Positions 14,846 through 22,598 of a stretch of DNA of 36,522 nt are shown piece after piece. The notes beneath the pieces are model-generated. The model searched no databases. It saw only the letters and a program-made list of their open reading frames with translations, and was not told the DNA's origin. Position 1 is the first letter of the stretch, and each line of letters starts with the position of its first letter. The DNA is taken from contig JALQTF010000011.1 of assembly GCA_023264085.1 (NCBI GenBank), positions 1 through 36,522 on the forward strand, written 5' to 3'. A program made the translations under genes and the position numbers. This DNA is from Acholeplasmataceae bacterium. Lineage in GTDB: Bacteria > Bacillota_I > Bacilli_A > Acholeplasmatales > Acholeplasmataceae.

Positions 14846-15763
14846 ATTTTTATATATTTCTGTGTATTTCTTAATCAATTGATATGTTTGTTCAATTAAA
14901 TCAAATTGTTTTTGGGAAACAGATTGTCTCATTTCTTCATATATGTCTATTCTAAATGACATATAATCTTCAACAATTTTTATTGTGTGAGGTTTTAAAA
15001 TAATATCTAATTTTCTTTTATCAATTTTACCTACTTCTCTATGTATGAAACCTTCTTTATCGAGTTTATGAATAATTGAAGATATGGTTGAAAATTGCAT
15101 AGACGTTTTTTCATTCAATGAAGATGGCTGATTTAATCCTTCTTCCTCAAAAATATAGGATAATGTTAATAGTTTTAATTCGGTGAGGTCTAAATCTAGT
15201 TCATATGTTTGTAAAAAAGATGTTTCTCTTTTGAAGTGATAAAAATAAATTCGATTAAATGCATCATAAATGGTTTCAAAAGAAGGCAAATTGAGCAGAT
15301 TTGGTGTCTTTAATTTAGGTGTTTCTTCTGAAAATGTATTACTAATGTGAATAATCACTTTCAAAAGCTCTAAAAGTTTCAAATTCGAAAATGAAGATTT
15401 TATATATGCTAGTAGCCCTTGATAGTACTCAATTAGTATTTTATAATAAGCGATGCCAACATCATCTAAATCAATTAACATGTGTTTATAATTACTAGGA
15501 TCACGATACCTTTTAATAATTTTATTTTTTTCAAGTATTTTTAAGTGATTTGAAAACGTTGAATGTGTCGCACCAATTTTTTTTGCTAAATTAGAAGAGA
15601 AATTTAATTGTTCTTTTTTTTCTTTTTGAATCGCAAACAATAAATTGATATCTTTAAGTGTCAATGGATAATCAAAACGACTTCTCAAAGACATTAAATA
15701 GTCTTGTTCAACGATTTCATAAAATGATTCATAAATAGGTTGATATAATTTTTTAATTGACAT
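14831..15763 (-). CDS. Tandem MarR-type transcription regulator (two wHTH domains in one chain)
   Basis: A 310-residue protein that looks like two MarR-type regulators joined head to tail. The first half (about 1-140) has a helical N-terminus (LYQPIYESFYEIVEQDYL), a winged helix around LAKKIGATHSTFSNHLKILEKNKIIKR and a C-terminal helix. The second half (about 160-310) repeats the plan with FETIYDAFNRIYFYHFKRE, then SMQFSTISSIIHKLDKEGFIHRE and KIDKRKLDIILKP as the wing. MarR proteins are normally dimers of about 150 residues, so one chain could act as a ready-made asymmetric dimer. GAGGT precedes the ATG at 15763. A TGaTATAAT promoter and an imperfect inverted repeat lie just upstream, suggesting autoregulation. 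The inducer and targets are unknown; htpG follows upstream on the same strand but is separated by its own terminator. Confidence 0.8.
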   Translation of the reverse strand: MSIKKLYQPIYESFYEIVEQDYLMSLRSRFDYPLTLKDINLLFAIQKEKKEQLNFSSNLAKKIGATHSTFSNHLKILEKNKIIKRYRDPSNYKHMLIDLDDVGIAYYKILIEYYQGLLAYIKSSFSNLKLLELLKVIIHISNTFSEETPKLKTPNLLNLPSFETIYDAFNRIYFYHFKRETSFLQTYELDLDLTELKLLTLSYIFEEEGLNQPSSLNEKTSMQFSTISSIIHKLDKEGFIHREVGKIDKRKLDIILKPHTIKIVEDYMSFRIDIYEEMRQSVSQKQFDLIEQTYQLIKKYTEIYKNKARS

Positions 15764-15774
15764 ACGACCTCATT

Positions 15775-15794
15775 AAGTTTACTAAAGAATACTT
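15775..15794. promoter_or_regulatory. Possible autoregulatory operator of the tandem MarR gene
   Basis: An imperfect 20-base inverted repeat with AAGT and ACTT ends lies between the -10 element and the ribosome binding site of the regulator gene. The imperfect symmetry would suit an asymmetric single-chain regulator. This is a weak inference from position. Confidence 0.3.
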
Positions 15795-15795
15795 T

Positions 15796-15804
15796 ATTAT
15801 ATCA
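15796..15804 (-). promoter_or_regulatory. Extended -10 promoter of tandem MarR gene
   Basis: TGaTATAAT on the minus strand, about 33 bases before the ATG. Confidence 0.65.
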
Positions 15805-15831
15805 TATTCGTAATAATTTAATAAAAAAAAT

Positions 15832-15850
15832 AAAAAGGCTAAGCCTTTTT
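15832..15850 (-). terminator. Terminator of htpG
   Basis: Arms AAAAAGGC (15832-15839) and GCCTTTTT (15843-15850), followed on the minus strand by ATTTTTTTT. The hairpin begins in the htpG stop codon (15849-15851). Confidence 0.85.
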
Positions 15851-17708
15851 ATTTAGATAATAATGTTGTGATTGCATCTGTATAAGCTTTAGGATTTTCT
15901 AGTGGAATCCCTTCAGCAACTAGTGACTGATAATAAAGTAATGACGCAATTGAATCGATTGTTTGATCATCCGATACAAACGTTTCATGTAGTTTTTTAA
16001 ATAAGTCGTGATTTGGATTGACTTCTAAGATACGTTCAGCTTTCACGGATTCACCGTTTGGCATTTGATTCAGTACTTTTTCCATCTCAAGCGACACACC
16101 CTCACCAGAGACAATACACACTGGTGACTCTGTAAGTCTTGCGGATACTTTAACATCTTTCACTTGATCTTTTAAACTATTTTTTATCGCTTTTAAAAAT
16201 TCTTTATAGTCTTTTTCTTGTTTTTTGACTTCTTTTTTCTTATCTTCTAATACTTCTTCTAAATCTCCTTGTTGAATCGATTTAAAAGGAATTTCTTGAT
16301 AGTTTTGCATTGCTTGGAACATAAATTCATCGACATCATCATAACATAATAACACTTCAATATCTTGTGACTTCATTGCATCCATTTGAGGTAAATTTAA
16401 CATTCTTTGTTTTGATTTACCTGTCGCATAATAAATAAATTTTTGACTTTCAGGTTTTCTATCTAAATATTCTTTTAATGTTATGGGTGATTCACTTTTT
16501 GAAGTCTCAAATAAAATCAGATCTTGCAACTTATCTTTATTCATCCCAAACATCTCATAAATACCATATTTTAACGTGAGTTTATAAGCTTCATAAAATT
16601 CTAAATACTTATCTCTTTCATCTGCTAACATGGATTCTAATTCACTCTTAATTTTTTTCTCTAAATGTGATGCAATTTTTTTAAGTTGGCGATCGTGTTG
16701 TAACATTTCTCTAGATAAATTTAGTGATAAATCCGCAGAATCTACAAGTCCTTTGACAAACTTAAAGTAATCTGGAATCAATGATTTATTTTTATCTTCA
16801 ATAAAGACGCTTTTAGAATATAATTGTAATCCCTTTTCAAAGCTTTCAGTGTAAAAATTATATGCAGGTTTTTTAGGTATGAATAAAAGTGCAGTATACG
16901 TTAACATACCTTCTACATTCGTATGAATCGTTTTTAATGGCGCTTCAAATTCATTAAATTGATGTTTATAAAATTCTTGAAGTTCTTCTTCTTTGACATC
17001 ATTTTTAGAACGTTTCCAAATGGGAGTCATTTGGTTGAGTGTCACATCTTCTTGAATTTCTTTTTTATCTTCTGTTCTCGTTTCTAGCATCTTTATAGGA
17101 TATCTTATATAATCGCTATATTTTTTTACGAGTGATTTGATTTCATAAAATTTTAAAAATTTGGAGAAATCAATATCTTCAGCATCTTCTCTAATATATA
17201 ATGTAATTTCTGTACCAATAGTCTCTTTTTCAATATCTTCAATTGTATAATTTGATACACCATCAGATGTCCATAAATATCCTGTTTCGGCATATGGTGA
17301 ACGTGTTTTTACTTCTACTTTTTCTGCCACCATAAATGCACTGTAAAAACCTACACCAAATTGACCGATGAGTTCTGCTTCACTTTTTTCTTCTAATGAC
17401 TCTTGAAAAGCTTTCGTACCAGATTTAGCGATGGTACCTAAATTTTCTACAAGTTCTTCTTGAGTAAGACCAATACCAGTATCAACAATCGTTAAAGTAC
17501 GTGCTTTATCATCATTGATCAATCTGATTTCATAGTCAGCATTCGGCACTTTTTCATCCGTTAATGATTTGAAATGACGTTTATCAATGGCATCACTCGC
17601 ATTTGAAATGAGTTCTCTTAAAAATATTTCATGGTGAGTATAAATTGAGTGTGTCATCAAATGTAGTAAACGTTGAGATTCTGTTTTAAATTGTTTTGTT
17701 TGTTTCAT
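15849..17708 (-). CDS. htpG: Molecular chaperone HtpG (Hsp90)
   Basis: ATP-dependent chaperone of the Hsp90 family, full length at 619 residues. The N-terminal GHKL ATPase domain includes FLRELISNASDAIDK (ATP-binding Asn about 37), DTGIGLT (about 77-83) and GQFGVGFYSAFMVA with the nucleotide lid. The middle domain carries IPKKPAYNF and LNLSREMLQ, whose Arg contacts the gamma-phosphate. The C-terminal dimerisation domain ends the protein. There is no C-terminal MEEVD, as expected for bacteria. GGAGG lies 7 bases before the ATG. A clear TTGACT-N17-TAAAAT promoter precedes it, and I see no CIRCE inverted repeat, so HrcA control is not suggested. Confidence 0.98.
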   Translation of the reverse strand: MKQTKQFKTESQRLLHLMTHSIYTHHEIFLRELISNASDAIDKRHFKSLTDEKVPNADYEIRLINDDKARTLTIVDTGIGLTQEELVENLGTIAKSGTKAFQESLEEKSEAELIGQFGVGFYSAFMVAEKVEVKTRSPYAETGYLWTSDGVSNYTIEDIEKETIGTEITLYIREDAEDIDFSKFLKFYEIKSLVKKYSDYIRYPIKMLETRTEDKKEIQEDVTLNQMTPIWKRSKNDVKEEELQEFYKHQFNEFEAPLKTIHTNVEGMLTYTALLFIPKKPAYNFYTESFEKGLQLYSKSVFIEDKNKSLIPDYFKFVKGLVDSADLSLNLSREMLQHDRQLKKIASHLEKKIKSELESMLADERDKYLEFYEAYKLTLKYGIYEMFGMNKDKLQDLILFETSKSESPITLKEYLDRKPESQKFIYYATGKSKQRMLNLPQMDAMKSQDIEVLLCYDDVDEFMFQAMQNYQEIPFKSIQQGDLEEVLEDKKKEVKKQEKDYKEFLKAIKNSLKDQVKDVKVSARLTESPVCIVSGEGVSLEMEKVLNQMPNGESVKAERILEVNPNHDLFKKLHETFVSDDQTIDSIASLLYYQSLVAEGIPLENPKAYTDAITTLLSK

Positions 17709-17726
17709 ATTATCCTCCCATATGAT

Positions 17727-17755
17727 ATTTTATTGATGTACATATATAAAGTCAA
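17727..17755 (-). promoter_or_regulatory. Promoter of htpG
   Basis: On the minus strand TTGACT (17750-17755), a 17-base spacer and TAAAAT (17727-17732). The -35 directly follows the T run of the sugar transporter's terminator. Confidence 0.65.
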
Positions 17756-17760
17756 TAAAA

Positions 17761-17785
17761 AAGGCACTTTATGGTAAAGTGCCTT
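17761..17785 (-). terminator. Terminator of the sugar ABC transporter operon
   Basis: An 11-bp stem (17761-17771 with 17775-17785) around a 3-base loop, followed on the minus strand by TTTTTT. It ends the operon whose last gene encodes the binding protein. Confidence 0.85.
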
Positions 17786-17806
17786 TTATTAATCCTTAAT
17801 TTAAAA

Positions 17807-19063
17807 TTAAGCTAATGCTTCTACTGCAGCTTTCACTTGAGAAATAAATTCAGTTCTCGTGATTTGTCCACTTGCAAGTGCGCTATAGATTGGTCCTAAA
17901 GTATCCATACCAAATCCTGCAGGTAAATCATTTTGCCACCAAGCATACGCTTTACCAGCTTGATTCCAAGCAAGTACAGCAGCTGATAAAGGTGTTGAAG
18001 GCACTAATGTCACTGAATCAAATGCAGGTACCATATTCGCTTCATTCACCATATAGTTATGTCCAGCTTCAGTTCCAGCTAAATCTTCTAAGAATGCTTT
18101 AGCATTTTCGATATTCGCACCATCTTTGTTAATAACATAGTATGAAGGTGCACCAATGAAAATAGAGTCATTGCCAGTCGCTAAAACACCATGTGGTAAA
18201 TATCCCATTTCAAAATCACTGTTAGCATATGATGAATCTGTCCAGTTACCTTGGTGTAAGAATGCAGCTTTACCTGATGCAAATAATCCTACTTGTTCAT
18301 CATAACCACCAGTATTTAATATTGTTTGATCAGCAAATTCAAATAATAATTCTACCCAGTCAGTATATTCACCAAAACGAGCTTCATCTAATGTACCACC
18401 ATTTACTTGATCAATGACTGTTGAATCAGTATAAGGTAATCCTGCACTTAAATAACCATTAAAGTTATGTAATCCAGTAACCCAAGTCATACCTGAAGCT
18501 GCTGCCATTGAAACAACTGCTGAATCCGTAATGTTATTTTCAGTGTAGTAATCTTCTACTGCTTCAAACATTGCTCTAAAATCTGCTTGTGATAATGCAG
18601 CACCAATCGCAGGAACTGTAAGACCAGCTGCTTCTAAGATGGTTTTATTGTATGCCATACCCCAACCTTCAATCGCAACTGGGAAGCCATATACATCACC
18701 ATCATAAACAAATTCTAAACCTGTATTATCAACCCATGCTTCGTTTCCAGAGAATTGATAGATTTTATCTTTATATTGATTAAAACCACCGAGACCTTCG
18801 ATGACAAAGATATCTGGTTGATCATTTCCTTGGAATTCAGCTAATAATTGTGTACCATACGCACAAGAGTCACCACCACATGTTTGGACTTCAACATTAA
18901 GACCGTTTTCTTCGCCCCATGCAGTTGCATATGTGCTTAAAACATCATCGATTTCAACTTTGTTTTGGAATATCACAAGCGAATCAGTCGCTGGTGTTCC
19001 AGTACAAGAAGCTAAAACGATAGCTACAGTGAATACTGTAAATAATGAAAGTAACTTTTTCAA
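17807..19063 (-). CDS. Sugar ABC transporter substrate-binding lipoprotein
   Basis: Extracytoplasmic binding protein of the MalE-like type (family 1), 418 residues. The signal peptide ends in lipobox VLASC, so it is lipid-anchored. The mature part shows QPDIFVIEGLGG, DGDVYGFPVAIEGWGMAYNKTILEAAGL and ASGKAAFLHQGNWT, all standard landmarks of sugar-binding proteins of this class. A pair of Cys in TCGGDSCAYG could form a disulfide. It is the third gene of an operon, following two permeases after a 75-base gap that contains a small hairpin. A binding protein placed last is less usual. A strong TTTCCTCC-type ribosome binding site precedes the ATG. The sugar is unknown; the nearby sugar kinase and GH13 enzyme make an oligosaccharide such as sucrose a guess. 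Confidence 0.92.
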   Translation of the reverse strand: MKKLLSLFTVFTVAIVLASCTGTPATDSLVIFQNKVEIDDVLSTYATAWGEENGLNVEVQTCGGDSCAYGTQLLAEFQGNDQPDIFVIEGLGGFNQYKDKIYQFSGNEAWVDNTGLEFVYDGDVYGFPVAIEGWGMAYNKTILEAAGLTVPAIGAALSQADFRAMFEAVEDYYTENNITDSAVVSMAAASGMTWVTGLHNFNGYLSAGLPYTDSTVIDQVNGGTLDEARFGEYTDWVELLFEFADQTILNTGGYDEQVGLFASGKAAFLHQGNWTDSSYANSDFEMGYLPHGVLATGNDSIFIGAPSYYVINKDGANIENAKAFLEDLAGTEAGHNYMVNEANMVPAFDSVTLVPSTPLSAAVLAWNQAGKAYAWWQNDLPAGFGMDTLGPIYSALASGQITRTEFISQVKAAVEALA

Positions 19064-19110
19064 TTTATTTTCCTCCTATATTTTTTTTAAATTGAAAACA
19101 AAAGTAAGTT

Positions 19111-19125
19111 GATTGCTAAGCAATC
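19111..19125 (-). other. Intercistronic hairpin between permease and binding protein genes
   Basis: GATTGC and GCAATC with a TAA loop form a small stem with no following T run. It could stabilise a processed mRNA for the abundant binding protein. Only the stem itself is directly seen. Confidence 0.35.
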
Positions 19126-19138
19126 GATGTGTCGTATT

Positions 19139-20041
19139 TTACTTGATTGCACCCGATGTCATACCTTTAATGATATGTTTTTGAACAAACAAGAATAAAA
19201 TGAGTAATGGAATCGCAGCCAAAATCACTTGTGTGAGTATAAGTGGCCAATCTTTCGTATATAAACCCGCTAACACACCTACAGAAAGTGGTAGTGTTTG
19301 TACTGGATTTTTCACACCTAATACAAGAACAGGAAGTAAATAGTCATTCCATATCCATAAACCGTTTAAAACTAACATGGTCACAAAAATAGGTTTTAAA
19401 ATTGGAAATACAACTCTAAAGAATACTTGTCTTTGGTTACATCCATCGATGATCGCTGCCTCTTCTATTTCGAGTGGTACAGATTTAATAAATCCATAAA
19501 ACATGAACACTGAAAGTGGTGCACCAAAGCCAATATATGTAAGCACAATTCCATGTACTGTTTCTTTCATTTGTAGTCCAGTAATGTTTGTAATATCTTG
19601 GAGCAATCTAACAAGTGGTAGCATTACCACTTGAAAAGGAATGACGAGTCCACTCAGAAACAAAAAGAAGATCAACTTAGAATACTTCGTTTTCGTTCTT
19701 ACAAGTACCCATGCTGCCATCGAACTAAATATTCCTATTGAAAATAATGATAATGATGTAATAAGTAGAGAATAACCAAATGATGAAAAATATCTAATTT
19801 GTCGATGCGTTAAGATACGTTCTATGTTATTTATAAAATTTGTAAAATAATTTTGAGGAAATCCTAGCGGATCTAATATGATCGCATTATTGTCGGCTTT
19901 ACCGACATTGATTAAAACAATAATGATTGGCATGAAAAATAAAATTAATAAGATAATAGAAATGATTTCAATGGTCCAATTATTTTGTTTTAATGTAACA
20001 TTCCAATTTTTCTTTTGTTTGTTATTAGATTTTAATTGCAT
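19139..20041 (-). CDS. Sugar ABC transporter permease, MalG-like
   Basis: A 300-residue inner membrane permease of the carbohydrate uptake family 1. It has about six membrane segments, beginning with IISIILLILFFMPIIIVLI. The cytoplasmic loop that docks on the ATPase is seen as EIEEAAIIDGCNQRQVFFRVVFPILKP (EAA motif, about 182-208). It starts at the stop of the preceding permease gene (TAATG), so the two are translationally coupled and form the heterodimeric pore. No ATPase gene is in the operon, implying that a shared MsmK-like ATPase encoded elsewhere powers it. Confidence 0.93.
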   Translation of the reverse strand: MQLKSNNKQKKNWNVTLKQNNWTIEIISIILLILFFMPIIIVLINVGKADNNAIILDPLGFPQNYFTNFINNIERILTHRQIRYFSSFGYSLLITSLSLFSIGIFSSMAAWVLVRTKTKYSKLIFFLFLSGLVIPFQVVMLPLVRLLQDITNITGLQMKETVHGIVLTYIGFGAPLSVFMFYGFIKSVPLEIEEAAIIDGCNQRQVFFRVVFPILKPIFVTMLVLNGLWIWNDYLLPVLVLGVKNPVQTLPLSVGVLAGLYTKDWPLILTQVILAAIPLLILFLFVQKHIIKGMTSGAIK

Positions 20042-20973
20042 TACATTTCCACCTCTCTCTTTTGAGTAAAGAAGACTTGTAATCCACCAATAACACCTAT
20101 TAGTATGAAAAACAATATTGCTTTCGCTTGTCCAACACCTAATTGGAATCTCACAAATGCAGTTTCATATATGTTATATGTGATCACTTCAGTACTTTGC
20201 ACTGTGATTGGGTTAATCCCATATAAGTTGGCAAACCATACCGGCATTTGCATTGCAGGACCACTTTGAGTGAGTGACACAACAGTATCATATTGTTTAA
20301 ATGATGTAACTAGCGTTAAAAATAATGCAATCGTAAATGCTTGTGCAACCAATGGAAAAGTGATTGCTTTAAGTCTTTGCCAAGCATTCGCACCATCAAT
20401 CGTTGCCGCTTCTATTAAATCTTGAGGAACATTTTGAAGTGCAGCAATATAAATCATCATAATATAACCGGCATATTGCCATGTCACAACAATTGAAAGT
20501 CCTAAAATGGATGTTTCACCTACAGCTATTAATGAAGGTTCAAACCATACTATAAGCGCTCGATTGTATAAAAATTGCCAAATGTAACCTAATACAAGAC
20601 CACCAATAAGATTCGGTAAGAAAAATCCTGCACGATAAACATTTTTCATCAATGTATTTTGAGTGACAAGTAATGCCAAACCAAAAGCAACAATATTAAT
20701 AATGACCACTGCAAGTAATGAATATGTCGCAGTTTGCAAAAAAGAAAAGCCAAATTGAGGATCACTTAAGATTTGTCTGTAATTATCAAATCCGACAAAA
20801 CTTTCGTTTCCAGTATTTAGGCCTGACCAATTTGTAAAACTATAATAAATTCCTGTAAAGAATGGCACAATAACAAAAATAACAAAAGCAGATAATGATG
20901 GCAACAAAAATAACCAAAATGATCGGTTACTCTGTGCTCTTCTACTATTTCCGAATAATATATTTTGCTTCAT
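20041..20973 (-). CDS. Sugar ABC transporter permease, MalF-like
   Basis: First gene of the sugar importer operon, 310 residues from the ATG at 20973. Around six membrane segments start with FWLFLLPSLSAFVIFVIVPFF. The EAA loop reads LIEAATIDGANAWQRLKAITFPLV. An in-frame TTG at 21000 gives a longer open frame, but AGAGGG six bases before the ATG at 20973 decides the start. The promoter at 21060-21088 is canonical and overlapped by a cre site, pointing to carbon catabolite repression by CcpA. It belongs with the MalG-like permease and the binding protein downstream. Confidence 0.93.
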   Translation of the reverse strand: MKQNILFGNSRRAQSNRSFWLFLLPSLSAFVIFVIVPFFTGIYYSFTNWSGLNTGNESFVGFDNYRQILSDPQFGFSFLQTATYSLLAVVIINIVAFGLALLVTQNTLMKNVYRAGFFLPNLIGGLVLGYIWQFLYNRALIVWFEPSLIAVGETSILGLSIVVTWQYAGYIMMIYIAALQNVPQDLIEAATIDGANAWQRLKAITFPLVAQAFTIALFLTLVTSFKQYDTVVSLTQSGPAMQMPVWFANLYGINPITVQSTEVITYNIYETAFVRFQLGVGQAKAILFFILIGVIGGLQVFFTQKREVEM

Positions 20974-21059
20974 GTTCCCTCTTTTAAGTAACGAAAACAA
21001 TTCTTATCAACTTTTATAACATATAAAAGTGATTATTATGTGGAAAGGTTTTCATAAAC

Positions 21060-21088
21060 ATTTTAACAAAAAATGTAAGCGTTGTCAA
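21060..21088 (-). promoter_or_regulatory. Promoter of the sugar ABC operon
   Basis: On the minus strand TTGACA (21083-21088), a 17-base spacer and TAAAAT (21060-21065). It has the most canonical -35/-10 pair of the promoters noted here. Confidence 0.8.
21074..21087. promoter_or_regulatory. cre site (CcpA operator)
   Basis: TGTAAGCGTTGTCA fits the Bacillus cre consensus TGWAANCGNTNNCA at every position. It overlaps the -35 and the adjoining spacer of the sugar transporter promoter, the position for repression. The divergent plsC lies about 65 bases away and could also be affected. No ccpA gene is in the window. Confidence 0.75.
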
Positions 21089-21151
21089 TATAATTAACGT
21101 ATTTTATGTGAAAATCAATGGAACATGATAATATGGTGGTGAGGTGAGGAT

Positions 21152-21946
21152 TTGATTTACTTATTATATCTTTATTTTTTATGTTCAATTTCTTTTATAT
21201 CTATGCAGTCCACTTCTTTAGAAATTGCATTTATAAGTGTTGCTTTGTCACCTTTTACCGCTTTTATCATGGTATTTTTATTTGTAGCATTCCACATCCC
21301 TATATTCAAACTTTTCAACGTTAAACCACACAATTTATATCTCAATTACCTAAATAGACAAATGATCACCATTTTTAATCATGTATTCCTTAGAATGAAA
21401 ACAAGACTCATAGGCTCATTTGATCCCACAATCAATCAAGTCATTTATTCAAATCACACATCATATTCTGATGCATTATGTGTATTAGAAAAGGCGCAAA
21501 TGCCAATGGCATTCACACCTAAAGTTTCCATATTAAAAATCCCTTTCATTAGTCAATGGATTACATTACTCGGGAGTTTTCCCGTCGATAGAAATAATTC
21601 AAGAAAAACTCTAGAAAATATGATTAAAGCAATTCAAACCGTGAAAAATGGTCAAAACATGCTTGTTTTTCCTGAAGGTACTGTAAAGGACAAATATATG
21701 AATGATGTTGAAAATATGAAAGCTGGCGCATTCAAACTTGTTTTAAAAGCACAAACACATTTAACACTCATTAAAATAACTGGTGATATTGATGTTCGAA
21801 AAAAAGTTCCTTTTATTCCAATTAATCGTACCGTACAAATTATTGGGACCTATGATTTTGAATCGATCAAAGATATCCCAACGTCTGAATTATCTAAGCA
21901 AATGATGCAGACCATAAATACTTTTACAGGACACAAAGATCAATGA
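21152..21946 (+). CDS. plsC: 1-acyl-sn-glycerol-3-phosphate acyltransferase PlsC
   Basis: Transfers a second acyl chain to lysophosphatidic acid to make phosphatidic acid at the membrane. The 264-residue protein starts with one or two hydrophobic helices (1-55). It then shows the catalytic NHTSYSD (101-107, an HX4D motif), a second motif around GSFPVDRNN (141-149) and FPEGT (173-177) that binds glycerol phosphate. The start is a TTG at 21152; an in-frame TGA at 21140 excludes longer forms, and GAGGTGAGG precedes it. The 3' end overlaps the convergent phosphatase gene by 23 bases and its stop lies inside a terminator hairpin. It would use acyl chains made by the fab operon at the window's end. 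Confidence 0.92.
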   Translation: MIYLLYLYFLCSISFISMQSTSLEIAFISVALSPFTAFIMVFLFVAFHIPIFKLFNVKPHNLYLNYLNRQMITIFNHVFLRMKTRLIGSFDPTINQVIYSNHTSYSDALCVLEKAQMPMAFTPKVSILKIPFISQWITLLGSFPVDRNNSRKTLENMIKAIQTVKNGQNMLVFPEGTVKDKYMNDVENMKAGAFKLVLKAQTHLTLIKITGDIDVRKKVPFIPINRTVQIIGTYDFESIKDIPTSELSKQMMQTINTFTGHKDQ

Positions 21947-22520
21947 TATCAAATTGATCTTTTTTTGTATCATAATCTAACATCGAGACACTACAATTCC
22001 TAATAGGTATCGCATCTTTTTGAACTTGATTAATTTTCATGATGTTCGCGATGATTTCTCTTATGACACCACCATGTGTGACGATCATGATATTTTTTTT
22101 AGGGTGGTTGTGAACAATTTTCTTAAAAGTTTGAAATGATCGCAATTGAAATTCAATGTACGATTCTCCTGAATGGATATTCAGTGCATTTTTCTCATTT
22201 TCTGGTTTATTAAAAAAATAAGCATACTCTGCTTCAATTTCTTGCCAAGAATGTCCCTCCCATGAACCTAAATACATCTCTCTTAATTGCTTATCTATAT
22301 ACACTTCTTTATGAATGGCATCTGCAATAATTTGAGCAGTTTCCAATGCTCTAGAAAGATCACTTGAATAGACAATATCAATCGATTCTTCTTTAAAAAA
22401 AGATACAAGTGCATTTGCTTGTATGCGTCCTTGATCATTGAGAGGGGTATCTTTCCAACCTTGCATGAGGTTTTTTATATTATCATTGGTTTGTCCGTGT
22501 CTAACTAAATAAATTCTCAT
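21924..22520 (-). CDS. Histidine phosphatase family protein (GpmB/CobC-like)
   Basis: A 198-residue phosphatase of the phosphoglycerate mutase-like fold. The N-terminal YLVRHGQTNDN holds the phosphohistidine (His 8), SSDLSRALETAQ the conserved Arg, LREMYLGSWEGHS the acid region, and MIVTHGGVIREI the second His. The layout matches broad-specificity phosphatases such as PhoE, GpmB or CobC rather than the larger glycolytic dPGM. The ribosome binding site is poor (AAAGAG). The C-terminal codons for KKDQFDIID double as the terminator of the convergent plsC on the other strand. The substrate is unknown. Confidence 0.88.
   Translation of the reverse strand: MRIYLVRHGQTNDNIKNLMQGWKDTPLNDQGRIQANALVSFFKEESIDIVYSSDLSRALETAQIIADAIHKEVYIDKQLREMYLGSWEGHSWQEIEAEYAYFFNKPENEKNALNIHSGESYIEFQLRSFQTFKKIVHNHPKKNIMIVTHGGVIREIIANIMKINQVQKDAIPIRNCSVSMLDYDTKKDQFDIIDLCVL
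21935..21962 (+). terminator. Terminator of plsC, inside the opposing phosphatase gene
   Basis: Arms AAAGATCAAT (21935-21944) and ATTGATCTTT (21953-21962) are followed by further T. The plsC stop (21944-21946) is within the hairpin. The whole element is also coding sequence of the convergent gene. Confidence 0.75.
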
Positions 22521-22598
22521 CTTTTACTCTTTTATTGCATATATACTTATGTTATCATAATAGGGTATCAATGAACAATAAAATATACGGAGTATTCT

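Noticed and set aside
17650..17760. CIRCE-type heat-shock operator before htpG
   Set aside because: I looked for the TTAGCACTC-N9-GAGTGCTAA inverted repeat and found none; only an ordinary promoter is present.
21089..21094. TATAAT on the plus strand as plsC promoter
   Set aside because: No TG extension and no -35 at a workable distance; the true plsC start site cannot be fixed from sequence.
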